From: Ceriagrion tenellum
Lineage: Eukaryota; Arthropoda; Insecta; Odonata; Coenagrionidae
DNA length: 64,000 nt
Assembly: GCA_963169105.1 (NCBI GenBank)
Contig: OY720636.1
Span: 69,180,123-69,244,122, forward strand
Direction of reading: 5' to 3'
In this document: one piece after another, positions 1 to 9,240 of the stretch
How the letters are laid out: each line of letters begins with the position of its first letter
How positions within the stretch are numbered: position 1 is the stretch's first letter
Made by a program: the position numbers and the translations under genes
Notes under the pieces: generated by a model
Told to the model about the DNA's origin: nothing
What the model saw: only the letters and a program-made list of their open reading frames with translations
The model's database searches: none

Positions 1-1146
1 GAAATTAGCAATTTATTAGCGGAGAAATATTTTGTGACTCAACGTTACCGCATTCATAAACCGCCATTTGCTTTCATTCGTCAGACAGTTGCAAGAATTT
101 GATGTCGATAAATATTCTTTTTTAAGCAAATTATCCATAAATCCTCCACAGATATAAAATATATGTGTGTCTACACGAAAATGCAATAACGTCGCTCCCA
201 AAATTTGCTCAGTGATTGCCCCAGTAACCGCGCATACTGTATACTTATTCTTTAACACTTTCTTTGGTAGTTTTTTTATTGGCCCCATCATGTTACAGTA
301 AAAATGTGCCATGCTATTCCTGCCACTCGCTAATATAATCTGTATTCGTTGAACCAAGTTCTTTTATTGAAATACATGAAGCTTTGACATGACATCTTTT
401 AGAAGGGGGGAATTAATGTTTTATGGCCAATTAAAGATGGATATCTAATTTACCTTGTTGAAATATTTGTTGGGAAATTTAGAGGAAGAGTTATTGGTGG
501 TTTTAGGCGTAATTTTATAGAATATTAATATTATGAACCTGAACATATCACCTGAAGATGACGATGAACGTCGAAGCCTGGGTCGTTTAACACAAAGCAA
601 TGCGGAATCACAAAGTTAACAGTATTCATTAATGGAGGAAGAGTTTTGTGACTGTAAATATTCCTGAAATTGAACTGTAATGTTGAATGTTGAAATGTAA
701 GTTTAGATAGTTTCCCTTTGCGTTCTTAACGTCTCTAGCCGATTTATCGAATCTAGCTACTCTGACAATAAATGCCAGGGTATCATGAGCCTGGTGTCAC
801 TAATTAAGATTTGTTTTGTTGTTTTTACTGTGAGCTAGGTAAATGAGTACTATTCAAAAACATTAGTCGGCAGCAGTAGACGACAAGTTTTTCTTTCTAA
901 AAATTACCGCTTAATATCTTTATTTTCTTAATGATTTCATTTTATGTACGAGTCGTCTTTGTTATTTCTGAAAGATTCCTCTCGAAATAGATGCGACTAA
1001 AAGCATTAAATATAGGCTGAATCACGGGCAGAAATTGAGTTGCAGTGTTTTTTTTGTACGCGATGCGGATATTCCACTTTTGTTTAGGTTAAAGGCAGTG
1101 ATTTCCGATCTAGGCGTCGTGAAAAGCATATAAACGGTGCCCTCAC
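1..1146. other. left-edge flank, presumed intron of the Pax3/7-type gene
   Basis: This is the sequence downstream of the phase-1 donor at 1146. It is AT-rich. A 113-codon open frame at 16-357 (minus) has a Lys-rich, mixed composition (MVQRIQIILASG at its start), ends at a stop, and shows no family I recognise and nothing like a Pax C-terminus. No acceptor plus coding block for the last exon could be supported, so the 3' end of the gene is probably left of the window. Confidence 0.5.
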
Positions 1147-1612
1147 CTTGCGGGTGGGTGCCCTGGTGATGCCGATGGTGGTGGTGATGGTGTTGCTGCA
1201 AGTAGGGGGCGGAGTCCGCGGGTGGTGGCGGGGGCGGCGGTGGAGGCGGGATCATGTAAGCGCCGCCGCCGGCCACCGCGGCCGCCGCAGCCGCCGCTGC
1301 CGCGCCGTGCCCGTGGTGCGGGTGGAATGGGTGGTGCGCCGTCATCGAGGCCACGAGACCCTGAGCCGCCATCATGCCGGGGGGCGCGGAGGCCACCGAG
1401 TGCAGAGCACCCACGCCTCCTCCTCCACCTCCGCCCCCGCTCCCGACGCCTCCCGCCCCCACCACGCCCCCGCCACCTCCCCCCGAGTTGGTCGAGGTGC
1501 CCACCACGCCTCCGTAGCAGCTCCCGCCGCCCCCGCCGGTCACGCTCCCGCCGCCGCTGCCCGTGCTCGCCAACTGTTTCCTGAGGCGGGCCCTGCGGTT
1601 GCTGAACCACAC
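1147..1612 (-). CDS. Pax3/7: Pax3/7-type gene, exon with homeodomain residues 47-60 and low-complexity C-terminal region
   Basis: The exon opens after a TTTCAG acceptor (1618-1613) with VWFSNRRARLRKQ, which completes the homeodomain. Trp48, Phe49, Ser50, Asn51 and Arg53 are present; Ser50 marks the Pax paired class. About 140 further residues are low-complexity: Gly-rich runs with Ser, Thr and Val, a run of 9 Ala, 10 consecutive Pro, and a His block (about six in a row, then RHHQ). The frame stays open to codon 155 and meets a strong donor CAAG|GTGAGG (GT at 1146-1145, phase 1), so I end the exon there. Reading through would add about 45 unconvincing residues. The GC content is far above the neighbourhood, and long open frames on the other strand are by-products of that. 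The final exon(s), stop codon and any conserved C-terminal motif lie outside the window. Confidence 0.9.
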
Positions 1613-2611
1613 CTGAAATGAGAGCATAGGAGTGCTTCAGAGCGTGCACGTCTTTTTTACGCCAGCGTGAAAGATCTCATCGATTGCCAGCTCCCAACGT
1701 TAAGTGGAGTATGTGAAGCCCCTTCTCTTGATCAATTCCCTTGATTCAACCCCGAATTGTCCGATCTTGTGCAGTGTGCGAATGAACAAAACCGGCGAAA
1801 TAAACTTTAGACTTGGAGACCACAGAGAGTTTGGAGTTCAACAGAGGTGGCGTGACGTACTTGAGGTGAAATCATTTCCACTACATTGAGATTCCCAATT
1901 TGAATGCTTTGATTGCCGCTAGAGATTGTAAGTCTGGGCATATTTTTTCCGAATTCTTGTGTTTCCTGCTTTAAATTAAATATTTGAGGTACTTAAATGC
2001 TCTCTAAATTAATTTCTCAGTAGGTATATTACAAATGGCAATGCGTGCAATATTTCGAAAAAAAGCTTCTTTATAGATATTCACTCGCGCCTGTTTATAT
2101 AAATAATAGCACGGCACTCAAGAGCAGAGGGTAAAATTCGCATTGCTCTTACTCGTCATTTTATTCAGGAAATAAGCCTGTGGGGATAAAAAAATGTTAT
2201 GTCTTATCTACTTACACGATAGACTCTAAATTTATCAGCAATACGATATTTGATGTACATCAAATATGTAGGGGAACATATTTATTCCGACTGCACCATA
2301 ACAAAACCACGGGAACTAAAGATGGAGGAAGGCGGCTTAACCTACGCTTATACAGCCGCGTAAACGCAGCGCTTCATCTACCTAACACCTCGGATACTTA
2401 AATATAGTAACACTGTTCTGAAGACGCCAGCTGTATCGCCGGCTAAACTGTCAAAAATGTCATACCACGTGGAAGACATCGCAGAGGTCCCACTGCTTCT
2501 GGTAGACCACTCAGCGGAAGCTTTAACTGAAGGATTTATCTCCAGCTCCTCCACATATGCTCTTTTTTCTGCTCTCATCGTCCATCGAAGGGCAAAGGAC
2601 TCTGTGCTCAC
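1613..2611 (-). other. intron inside the homeodomain codons (46/47)
   Basis: A 999-nt GT-AG intron lies between the two homeodomain exons: donor CAG|GTGAG at 2611 and acceptor TTTCAG at 1613 on the minus strand. It falls exactly between Gln46 and Val47 and is phase 0. I see no repeat family member or RNA gene inside it. Confidence 0.9.
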
Positions 2612-2811
2612 CTGTATCCTGGCCTCGGTCAGTTTAGTCCTCTGCGCCAACTCCTCCCTCGTGTATATGTCTGGATACTGCGTTCTCTCGAACGCCCGCT
2701 CCAGTTCGTCCAGCTGTTGGGCCGTGAAAGTGGTCCGGCTCCGCCTCTGCTTCCTCTTCAGTGGAATCCCTGGCTCAGACTCGCAGTCCGACCCGTCGCT
2801 CGTTTTGCTCC
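2612..2811 (-). CDS. Pax3/7: Pax3/7-type gene, exon with homeodomain residues 1-46
   Basis: This 200-nt exon encodes 66 full codons running from SKTSDGSDCESEPG through KRKQRRSRTTF to TREELAQRT and LTEARIQ. It holds an acidic SEPG linker, a basic KRKQRR stretch and homeodomain positions 1-46 (helices 1 and 2 and the start of helix 3). The acceptor is a pyrimidine-rich tract ending in CAG at 2814-2812 (phase 1). The donor is CAG|GTGAG, with GT at 2611-2610 (phase 0). The 46/47 split of the homeodomain is the classic paired-class intron position, and the exon resembles in size and end point the equivalent exon of vertebrate PAX3/7 as I remember it. Family knowledge: such proteins are nuclear transcription factors for segmentation and neural patterning (paired, gooseberry, pairberry). 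Which paralogue this is cannot be settled. The preceding paired-domain exons were not found to the right. Confidence 0.93.
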
Positions 2812-2841
2812 CTGCCATGGTGCAAGAGAGGAAGAAATAAA
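2812..2841 (-). promoter_or_regulatory. 3' splice site overlapping an ATG in strong initiation context
   Basis: On the minus strand a pyrimidine tract (TTTATTTATTTCTTCCTCTC) is followed by TTGCACCATGGCAG and then the exon. CAG at 2814-2812 is a good acceptor. The ATG at 2818-2816 is in the exon's reading frame and sits in CACCATGG, close to the ideal vertebrate initiation context. The acceptor reading is preferred because phase and position agree with the Pax3/7 gene structure. Initiation here would give a protein with a homeodomain but no paired domain. Confidence 0.6.
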
Positions 2842-3297
2842 TAAAGCATCTCTCAAGAATTCCTTATAGGCATGGGCGCTACACCCGCCATCAAAGTCCT
2901 GTGAGAGGAGTAGCATTTACACTACTGGTTACTTCGTACGTTGTGGATGGATTTTATCATATTTTAATGATAGGGAGTACAGAAAGTGATATCTCAGTAG
3001 GATTATACAAAGAACTACGATCAAGGAGTCAGCTTTGAGTGAGAACCAATGGAGGAAATCAGTTAACCACTATTGGGGTAGCAAGACTAAGTATGATAAT
3101 GATACGTAATCCGTACTATAGGAGGGAGGAAGAATTTTAAAATCTTGAATTTTATTCACTCAAACAAAACGTTTGATCTTATACCGACCATCAGGGCTGA
3201 CCGATTGTCCCATTGCCTTTTGGCCAGTGGTCAATGGCAGACTGATTTTAAATTTCCTTCTCTCGAAAAATGTACATTGTTAAGGCGGGATTATATA
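2842..3297. other. non-coding flank upstream of the homeobox exon
   Basis: AT-rich sequence without a convincing exon, repeat or RNA gene. It would be intronic if the paired-domain exons lie further right. Confidence 0.5.
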
Positions 3298-3546
3298 TGA
3301 GGACCCGAGAAGTCAAGGGGTCTAAGTAACAAAATCGTTGTTTTGAGAAAACTTAAGTCAAAGTTGAAAATGTTTGGTACAATCCACTAAGTAGTTGAGA
3401 GGCATTACCCTAGATAGCATAACCTGTCAAGAAAATCACTTGGATTCCTTTACCACGTAAAAGATTCATATTTTCACATCCCATTCCTGTGCCTAACTTA
3501 TTTCTTTTTAAATGTCACTTAGACCCCTTGACTTCTGGGGTCCACA
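3298..3546. mobile_element. MITE, Tc1/mariner-like, 33-bp inverted repeats, TA target duplication
   Basis: The terminal inverted repeats at 3298-3330 and 3514-3546 match at about 30 of 33 positions. They begin TGAGGACCC on the left and TGTGGACCC on the right (reverse complement) and share the inner block AGAAGTCAAGGGGTCTAAGT. TA lies directly outside both ends (3296-3297 and 3547-3548). The 249-bp body is non-coding. A TA duplication with long repeats fits a non-autonomous Tc1/mariner-type element; the family name is unknown. Confidence 0.8.
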
Positions 3547-4028
3547 TATGGAAGTCACTTTTATGACAGTAGCCTTGCAAGTCGCTTACAATTGACACTT
3601 CGATGTGCAAGCACGGACTCCCATGGCTGAAGAGATTGATAGTGGCAATAGTAGCAATCGAGCAAGCTTCGCACTTTCAGGGAAAACAGAATGGCTTCTA
3701 TTTTGCCTGCAAGTAGCATATCGATTCTGCGATAAAATCGCATCGCATCCGGTGAAATCTAGGTAACTTGTCTGCAAATGGATATTACAAATGTAAACAA
3801 CAAATAATTTAGTACGAGGAGGACTCAATGTTGCACATGTAAATATTTATTTGTACTTGAAAATATTTTAAATGCTAAAGAACCCCGAATGTGTTGTATG
3901 TGCGAATGCCTGCTTCGATGGTAGAATACTATCTATGTTGAGTGACCTTGGCTTTGAACTGCTTCTGTGTCATTAATGTCTGGTAGGCTTGAAATTCTTG
4001 TTCCTTTTAAGTCCACCAATATTCTCAG

Positions 4029-4103
4029 CACTCAGGGTGGTGTCGAGGGATTCGAGTTTGAGTCCCGGTTAAGGCGAATATTTTTTCCTGTGTGAAATTT
4101 ACG
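4029..4103 (+). repeat. tRNA-derived SINE fragment (B box plus conserved core)
   Basis: It carries the B-box-like GAGTTTGAGTCCCGG followed by TTAAGGCGAATATTTTTTCC and GTGAAATTTACG. The same core (CCGGTCAA, then AATGATTTTTTC, then GTGAATTTC) follows the B box in the copies near 19.3, 21.55 and 38.6 kb, so these form one SINE family. The tRNA-like 5' end is incomplete here. Confidence 0.6.
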
Positions 4104-4846
4104 TTCTCATTTTTAGGCGGCGAAGATTACTTATACCGCCGTCAATCAAATGCATCTCTTTCTTGAACGGTTCTACCGTACAATGTTCCACTGGTGCCGC
4201 TCGTCGTCATGGTTTCATTCATGAGATGTTTCGGACTCTGATGGAACTTGATTCACTCAGCAGCGGCAAAAAGTTACGAATTAGAGAACGAGAAATACTC
4301 CAGAGGCTAAATTCTCTGGAGGATTTCTCGCTTTGTCTCACTCTTAACACACACGAGACCGTGCTTTCAGGTTGAATAGAATGGCTTGTCGGCTGAATGG
4401 AAACGTTGTAGATCCACAGTGCCATCGACATTGATCGCTTTTCAATAATTACTCCGTCACGAAGCATTCCAGCCAACCTGGATGAGACGATGGAGGGATC
4501 TCATCGGACATTTCTCTCGAGAGCCAGTCGACAAGCTTCCGCAAACATTGTTCCTTTCTCTTCCGCGTGACTGAGTGAAACGCGTCCGTGCCACCTCAGG
4601 ACGAAGTGACCGTCGGAAATGGAATAAGAGTGGGGTTGTCATTGTTGGCAGTTTTGGGAGCGGCGATCGGAAACGGTTCTCCGACGTTCCACGCGTCCTT
4701 GGCCCCTCTACAGAGGTTCAGACATACCGAAGGGGCTTGGAGTGAATTGACGGTCACCCCTTGTGATGTTTTCTTATGGCTCCGTCGTTTTAATTTCTGG
4801 TAAAATATATTCTCGACACGGAAATCAAAATTAACTCGTCCTCCCA

Positions 4847-5422
4847 TTAAGGTAGTTTGAGCAAAATAGCATTTCACCTAGCTATCAATGAATTTGGTCT
4901 CATTTCAAAGAAAAATATCTTACCCTTCCAAAGATACCAACATATCACCCCCTTACCTGACTACTATCCGAGATTTTTGACGAAAAATACCAGTTCTTTT
5001 GCATGGAAAATGGTACGTGTATGCATTCCAGAGAGAACTTATGTAAAAAAAAAAGAATTTAAAAAGTGAGGAATTTCTAACCCCTAGATCTCGTCAAAAA
5101 ATGAAGTGTGTAGTTTGTGTGTTTTCTCAGCTTTTTTGAAAAGAAATCATAATGTCCCGGCAGTAATTTGTTGATAATCATAAACAAACATTTCGTTATG
5201 AGGGAGTTGTAAACGTACTGTGTGAAAAAATGATTCAAGTTGTAGATATTTTTAAATAATTACTTAGAATTTCAGTCGAATAAAAGTTAATTATTGCACC
5301 ATTAATATTGAAATATTTACTTCATACTTCCTATAGCTGTTGAAATTAAAAAGTAAAATTCGAATATGGCCTCCATTATGATTAGGGAACAATTTCGCTC
5401 AAACCAGCCCAAACTACCTTAA
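4847..5422. mobile_element. TTAA-bounded MITE-like element
   Basis: TTAA at 4847-4850 and at 5419-5422 encloses a 568-bp AT-rich body. The ends are GGTAGTTTG (4851-4859) and its exact complement CAAACTACC (5410-5418). The similarity continues inward as AGCAAAATAG on the left and AGCGAAATTG on the right after a 10-bp insertion. A TTAA duplication suggests piggyBac-type integration, but the ends lack the usual CCC start. The element can equally be read as a TA-flanked one with ends AGGTAGTTTG. It is non-coding. Confidence 0.5.
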
Positions 5423-7527
5423 GGTGGTTGGAGTCGTTGAGTGCACATTTTAATAACTTGTCATATTAGTCGGAATAAAATCTTGGACCAGACTTCACTC
5501 AAGAACATCGATTTACACGTTTGATATAACCGTACATGTTTATACACCAGAGTTATATTTTAAACTTTTTGTCGCACATAAAACATTGTTATGACTTGGG
5601 TTTCGGATGCGGAATTCGACATTTTAGCGAAAATCGTATGTAAATATGTTTTTTGTTCGGTATGCTAGCTTGATATTTAATAGGAATCATTATAATAATG
5701 TGAAAGGTATTTTTTCGCGTTAGGAGAAAATCTGTATATATTTCATCGAATTATTTCAAATACCTGCCAAGTGCCGTAAGGCTACGTGTTAAAATAGCAT
5801 TGATTTTCCAATATACCAAATAGGTAACGTACAATGTTCTTAGTTTTTATCCATATGTATTACTAATGAGTTGGCGAGTGAAAAGTTTCACACAAATCTA
5901 TACATGGATGTAAATTGCTCCTACCACCTCAATAACGCTCTCGTCATCTAGTCAACAGTCTGATATACTATGCAAAAAGCCAAACTCGCACCTCACCTGC
6001 GAAAAGGCTTCATATTTTGCGGTCGACGCTAACCGTACAGTTTTGAACGGATCTAATTGTAAATCGGATATGACTAGAATAAGAAACGGTATTCCCTCGC
6101 TTCAGTGTTCATCCTACCTGACGACGCAAATGGAGAACTGGAAGGGTGGAAAGAGTCAGGTGTGGAATCCACGTTTGTGCGACGGAAACGGCGGCGAAGG
6201 GTCGAATGGAATAGATGGGGGTCGTATTATTCGCGGGAAGAGGGAATATTCATGAGAATACAGAGAAGTGAGTGAGATGTGTATATAATCTTTGGTGAGT
6301 AACGAAGAGTAAAGGGAAAAAATTCAGGGAGGACTGAAGTCGGGTACTAGGAATTGAGAGAGAGGGAGGTAGATGAATCGAGTAACTATTTGAGTGGAAG
6401 GGTCGGTGGTAGGAATACCACACAGCGAATAGTTCCTACTGAGAGGTTTATAATTTTACCGTCGGAAATTTCGGCAGTTTTTTACGGAAAATTTTCTTCT
6501 GGTTGACAACAGTTAATACTAAGCCACTATATTTCACTAGTTCTGTATCATTAAGCATGTTCTTTCATCGCGAAGTGATGGAGATATTTTTATTAGATAC
6601 CTGACATAAGTTTCGATCAACTCCTTGTGACCGGCTGTTTCGTATTGGAATGAATAGCTTTCTTAGACCCCATTACTCAGTTCACACGACAAATAATTTA
6701 ATTTGTGATCTAATGCCGTAGCGTTGGACAAAATGTATTTTCCGAAAGCATAAAAAATTATTTTTTCTTACACCGAGAGGCAAAATAAATTTTACTCAGT
6801 CAAGTGCAAAAATATATTCCTCAGAATAGGGTTCGATAAGCCGGCTTTACTAGATTTACAAGGTTCGCTCGGGTGAAAGCGTTTAAGACTCCGAGGGTCT
6901 ATTCTTTTTGTCCTCGGAATTTCCGAGTCTCAACAGTGACGAAAATTTGACGTCAGAGGCACGTGAAATTCAAAGGGGAGCATTCAAAAGTTGAGATTTG
7001 TCGAGGAATTGGACGGATGGTTCACGTATTTACCGAGGTTCGACCGCGTCGATTCCTTTCTGAATAAGGCCCCAAGTCGTTTGATTCCGACTTTCCGAGA
7101 GAACCCGGTAGAGATCTCTGACGATAAAAGGAATAAAACCTTGCTGATTTCGAGCGATGAGAAATAACATTTTTATACGGTAGCTTGAGGCTTTATACGT
7201 GAGGTTTTACCAGTTTTCCTCACGCCATACGGCGAATGCCAGGCCATATGCCACTCCGGAACAATTCACAATTCAGCAATTCTAAATGACATGTGTAACG
7301 GATCAATGTGTGTGTCCACATTCTATCTTTTATATTTGTTTTATTCGCTTGTATCGTTTTATTTTGTTTTATGACAACCTGCAACAGCGCTTTCTAATAT
7401 TTTACTTTGTATATTTTGACTTGACCCTGAAGAGAAGGTATCATATAACGGGTATTTGTCTCATTCATGTAATTTTTATGCATATTGGGAAGTAAACTTC
7501 TTAAATGAATATGTGAATGATAACCCA
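5423..7527. other. non-coding stretch, no gene seen
   Basis: AT-rich DNA with a mildly GC-richer patch near 6000-6300. Just right of the TTAA at 5419-5422 the sequence AAGGTGGTTGGAG resembles the left end of the neighbouring element, and an inverted partner CTCCTACCACCTC lies at 5918-5930. A second, older element may therefore abut the first. No exon, RNA gene or other repeat is supported. Confidence 0.4.
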
Positions 7528-7600
7528 GGGGGCGTAGCTCATACGGTAGAACGCTCGTTTAGCATGCGAAAGGTACCAGGATCGATATCTGGCGCCTCCG
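7528..7600 (+). tRNA. tRNA-Ala (anticodon AGC), probably decayed
   Basis: A 73-nt cloverleaf can be drawn. The acceptor stem GGGGGCG pairs with CGCCTCC (one G-U). The D arm is GCTC/GAAC, the anticodon arm CTCGT-TTAGCAT-GCGAA with AGC at 7561-7563, the variable region AGGTA, and the T arm CCAGG-ATCGATA-TCTGG. A run of six T follows at 7603-7608, suitable as a Pol III terminator. Against function, one C-A mismatch sits in the D stem and one in the anticodon stem, both explicable by C-to-T or G-to-A change, and the discriminator base is G. It may be a weak gene, a pseudogene or a SINE head. Adjacent DNA gives no sign of a tRNA cluster. Confidence 0.7.
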
Positions 7601-7608
7601 AATTTTTT

Positions 7609-9103
7609 ACATTTGTCTTATGCGCTATGTGTAAATCACCATTTTAAAAAAAATGTTGTGCTTTATATTGCGTACAAAATTTTAAAGACTTGGTCCAGAG
7701 TGAAAAAACTCTTATCATCGGTAGTTGAATATGACGAACTAGCCTAATTTTGTCAGTATCGCATAGGATATAATAGTCTGGTCATCTGATTCCATAATTT
7801 CAAAATATTCCTATATTAAGCTACCCCTCTGACGGAATGCGCGTCAATCTGACAAATTCCAGGAGAATCCTGGAATTCCCAGAGAGTTGGCACCCCTTGG
7901 AGGGTGGGTGAGATGAAAGAGGAGGGTGACTGTGTTGCGGTATGAGAGGGTGGACGGGGATGAGGAATGCGAAGGGGGTGGGAGTTCGAAACGTTGGGGA
8001 AGAAGAGAGCGTTGTCGAAAAAAAATCCAGAGAGGGGAGTGAAAAATCCGACTCTCACCCCCTCTCCCACACTTGTATCGGAACCGGTTTACGGCTTCCT
8101 CATTTTGATTAAAGGCCGGCCTCCCATCACTTCATTTGTTGTATTGAAAAGGCGCTTGGCTGCCGGCCTTCCAATGAGAGGCCCCGCCGAGTGCCGCCGA
8201 CCAACTCCTCTCCTCCTCTCAGATCGGTAGCCCGTCTCCCTCAAATCTCTCCTTCATTGTGAGTTGTAATTACAAGGGATTTGCCCAGCCACCCAGGAGC
8301 GCGCTGCTGCCGAGGGGAGACAATTTTCGTGCTCCGAATGACTTATTGGCGGGTATTTCGCGATTAATTTCAGGGTTTGCCGAAGATTTTTTTTCTCGCA
8401 AAACACCCTGCCTCTCTCCTAGTGGCGTTCCCCCATCCCTCTACCCTGTGAAGGATGCACTTTGTGACTTCCGTTACTTTTCTAGAAGTCCCCGAGAGCT
8501 GTTCTTTGTTTTATTTTACTAAGCTTTCCGGGAAGTTTTCTTATGTCCCTTTGCCGATTCTCTTCTCGTCGGTATATCGATATATATTTTTCGTATCGCT
8601 TGCTGAGAGTTATTCTCAGGGATAAGTGGAATTGCATCCCTTTCTGCGTCCGCAATATGACGAAATCGGAAGAATTAAGATGCGTTTACTCAGCTCATTC
8701 GCTAAAAGTTTTAAGTGATCGTGTTGTGTGCATCATGCTAAAAGAATCGGGAGATTATGCTTAATTTTATTTTCCAAGACGCCTCGGAGGTTATCACTTC
8801 TTATTACTTACTTTAACATCAAGGATTTCCTCACCACATCACGCCCAATATGGCTAATGGTTTTAGTTCCGTGTTCCTTACCTTTTTTCATGGTACGGTG
8901 AGTGATACATATCCGAATAAGTGTTATTAACTATTTATTGTAGCGGAATGTTTTTCTGAAAACTCAAAGACGAAGAATTTGTCGAGAACTTGGCTATGCA
9001 AATATTTTTCCCCATTAATCTAAAAAATTCCTAGTCACTCAAAAGATGAATTGGAAAAAAGTGATGATAAGAAAAATGAACAGCTAATTGTTTTGACACA
9101 TCA
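7609..9103. other. non-coding stretch with a GC-rich block
   Basis: No gene is supported. The part from about 8040 to 8260 is GC-rich and holds GGCCGGCCT (around 8112) and GCTGCCGGCC (around 8159), which can pair as short inverted arms. It could be a regulatory island, but nothing in it is diagnostic. Confidence 0.4.
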
Positions 9104-9240
9104 TCAGCAGTCATCGATCCGGAGATTGGTTGGCTGCAGGTTCCCATTCCACTCTCCTGTCAGGCAACAGTTTTATTCCTAAGTCGTCCCTTCAACGCCC
9201 TTCATAATTTGCTTAATTTATTCCATTCCTTGTCTTCCTC
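9104..9240 (-). mobile_element. LINE 3' end fragment (second LINE family)
   Basis: Read on the minus strand, two frames give GRQGME, then IKQIMKGVEGTT, then (after a frameshift) LPDRRVEWEPAANQSPDR and a stop. This matches the C-terminal tail of the endonuclease/reverse transcriptase proteins seen also at 51.3 and 55.2 kb (pattern ...RRVEWR.AANQ, stop). It is a short, frameshifted, 5'-truncated remnant. Confidence 0.55.

Noticed and set aside
1022..1146. Read-through of the homeobox exon to a stop at about 1022
   Set aside because: A strong AAG|GTGAGG donor lies at 1147/1146, and the read-through residues look like intron translation.
1143..1649. Long open frames overlapping the homeobox exon in other frames (168 codons minus, 157 and 120 codons plus)
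   Set aside because: They are Arg/Gly/Pro-rich shadows of GC-rich homopolymer codons. The frame that completes the homeodomain is the real one.
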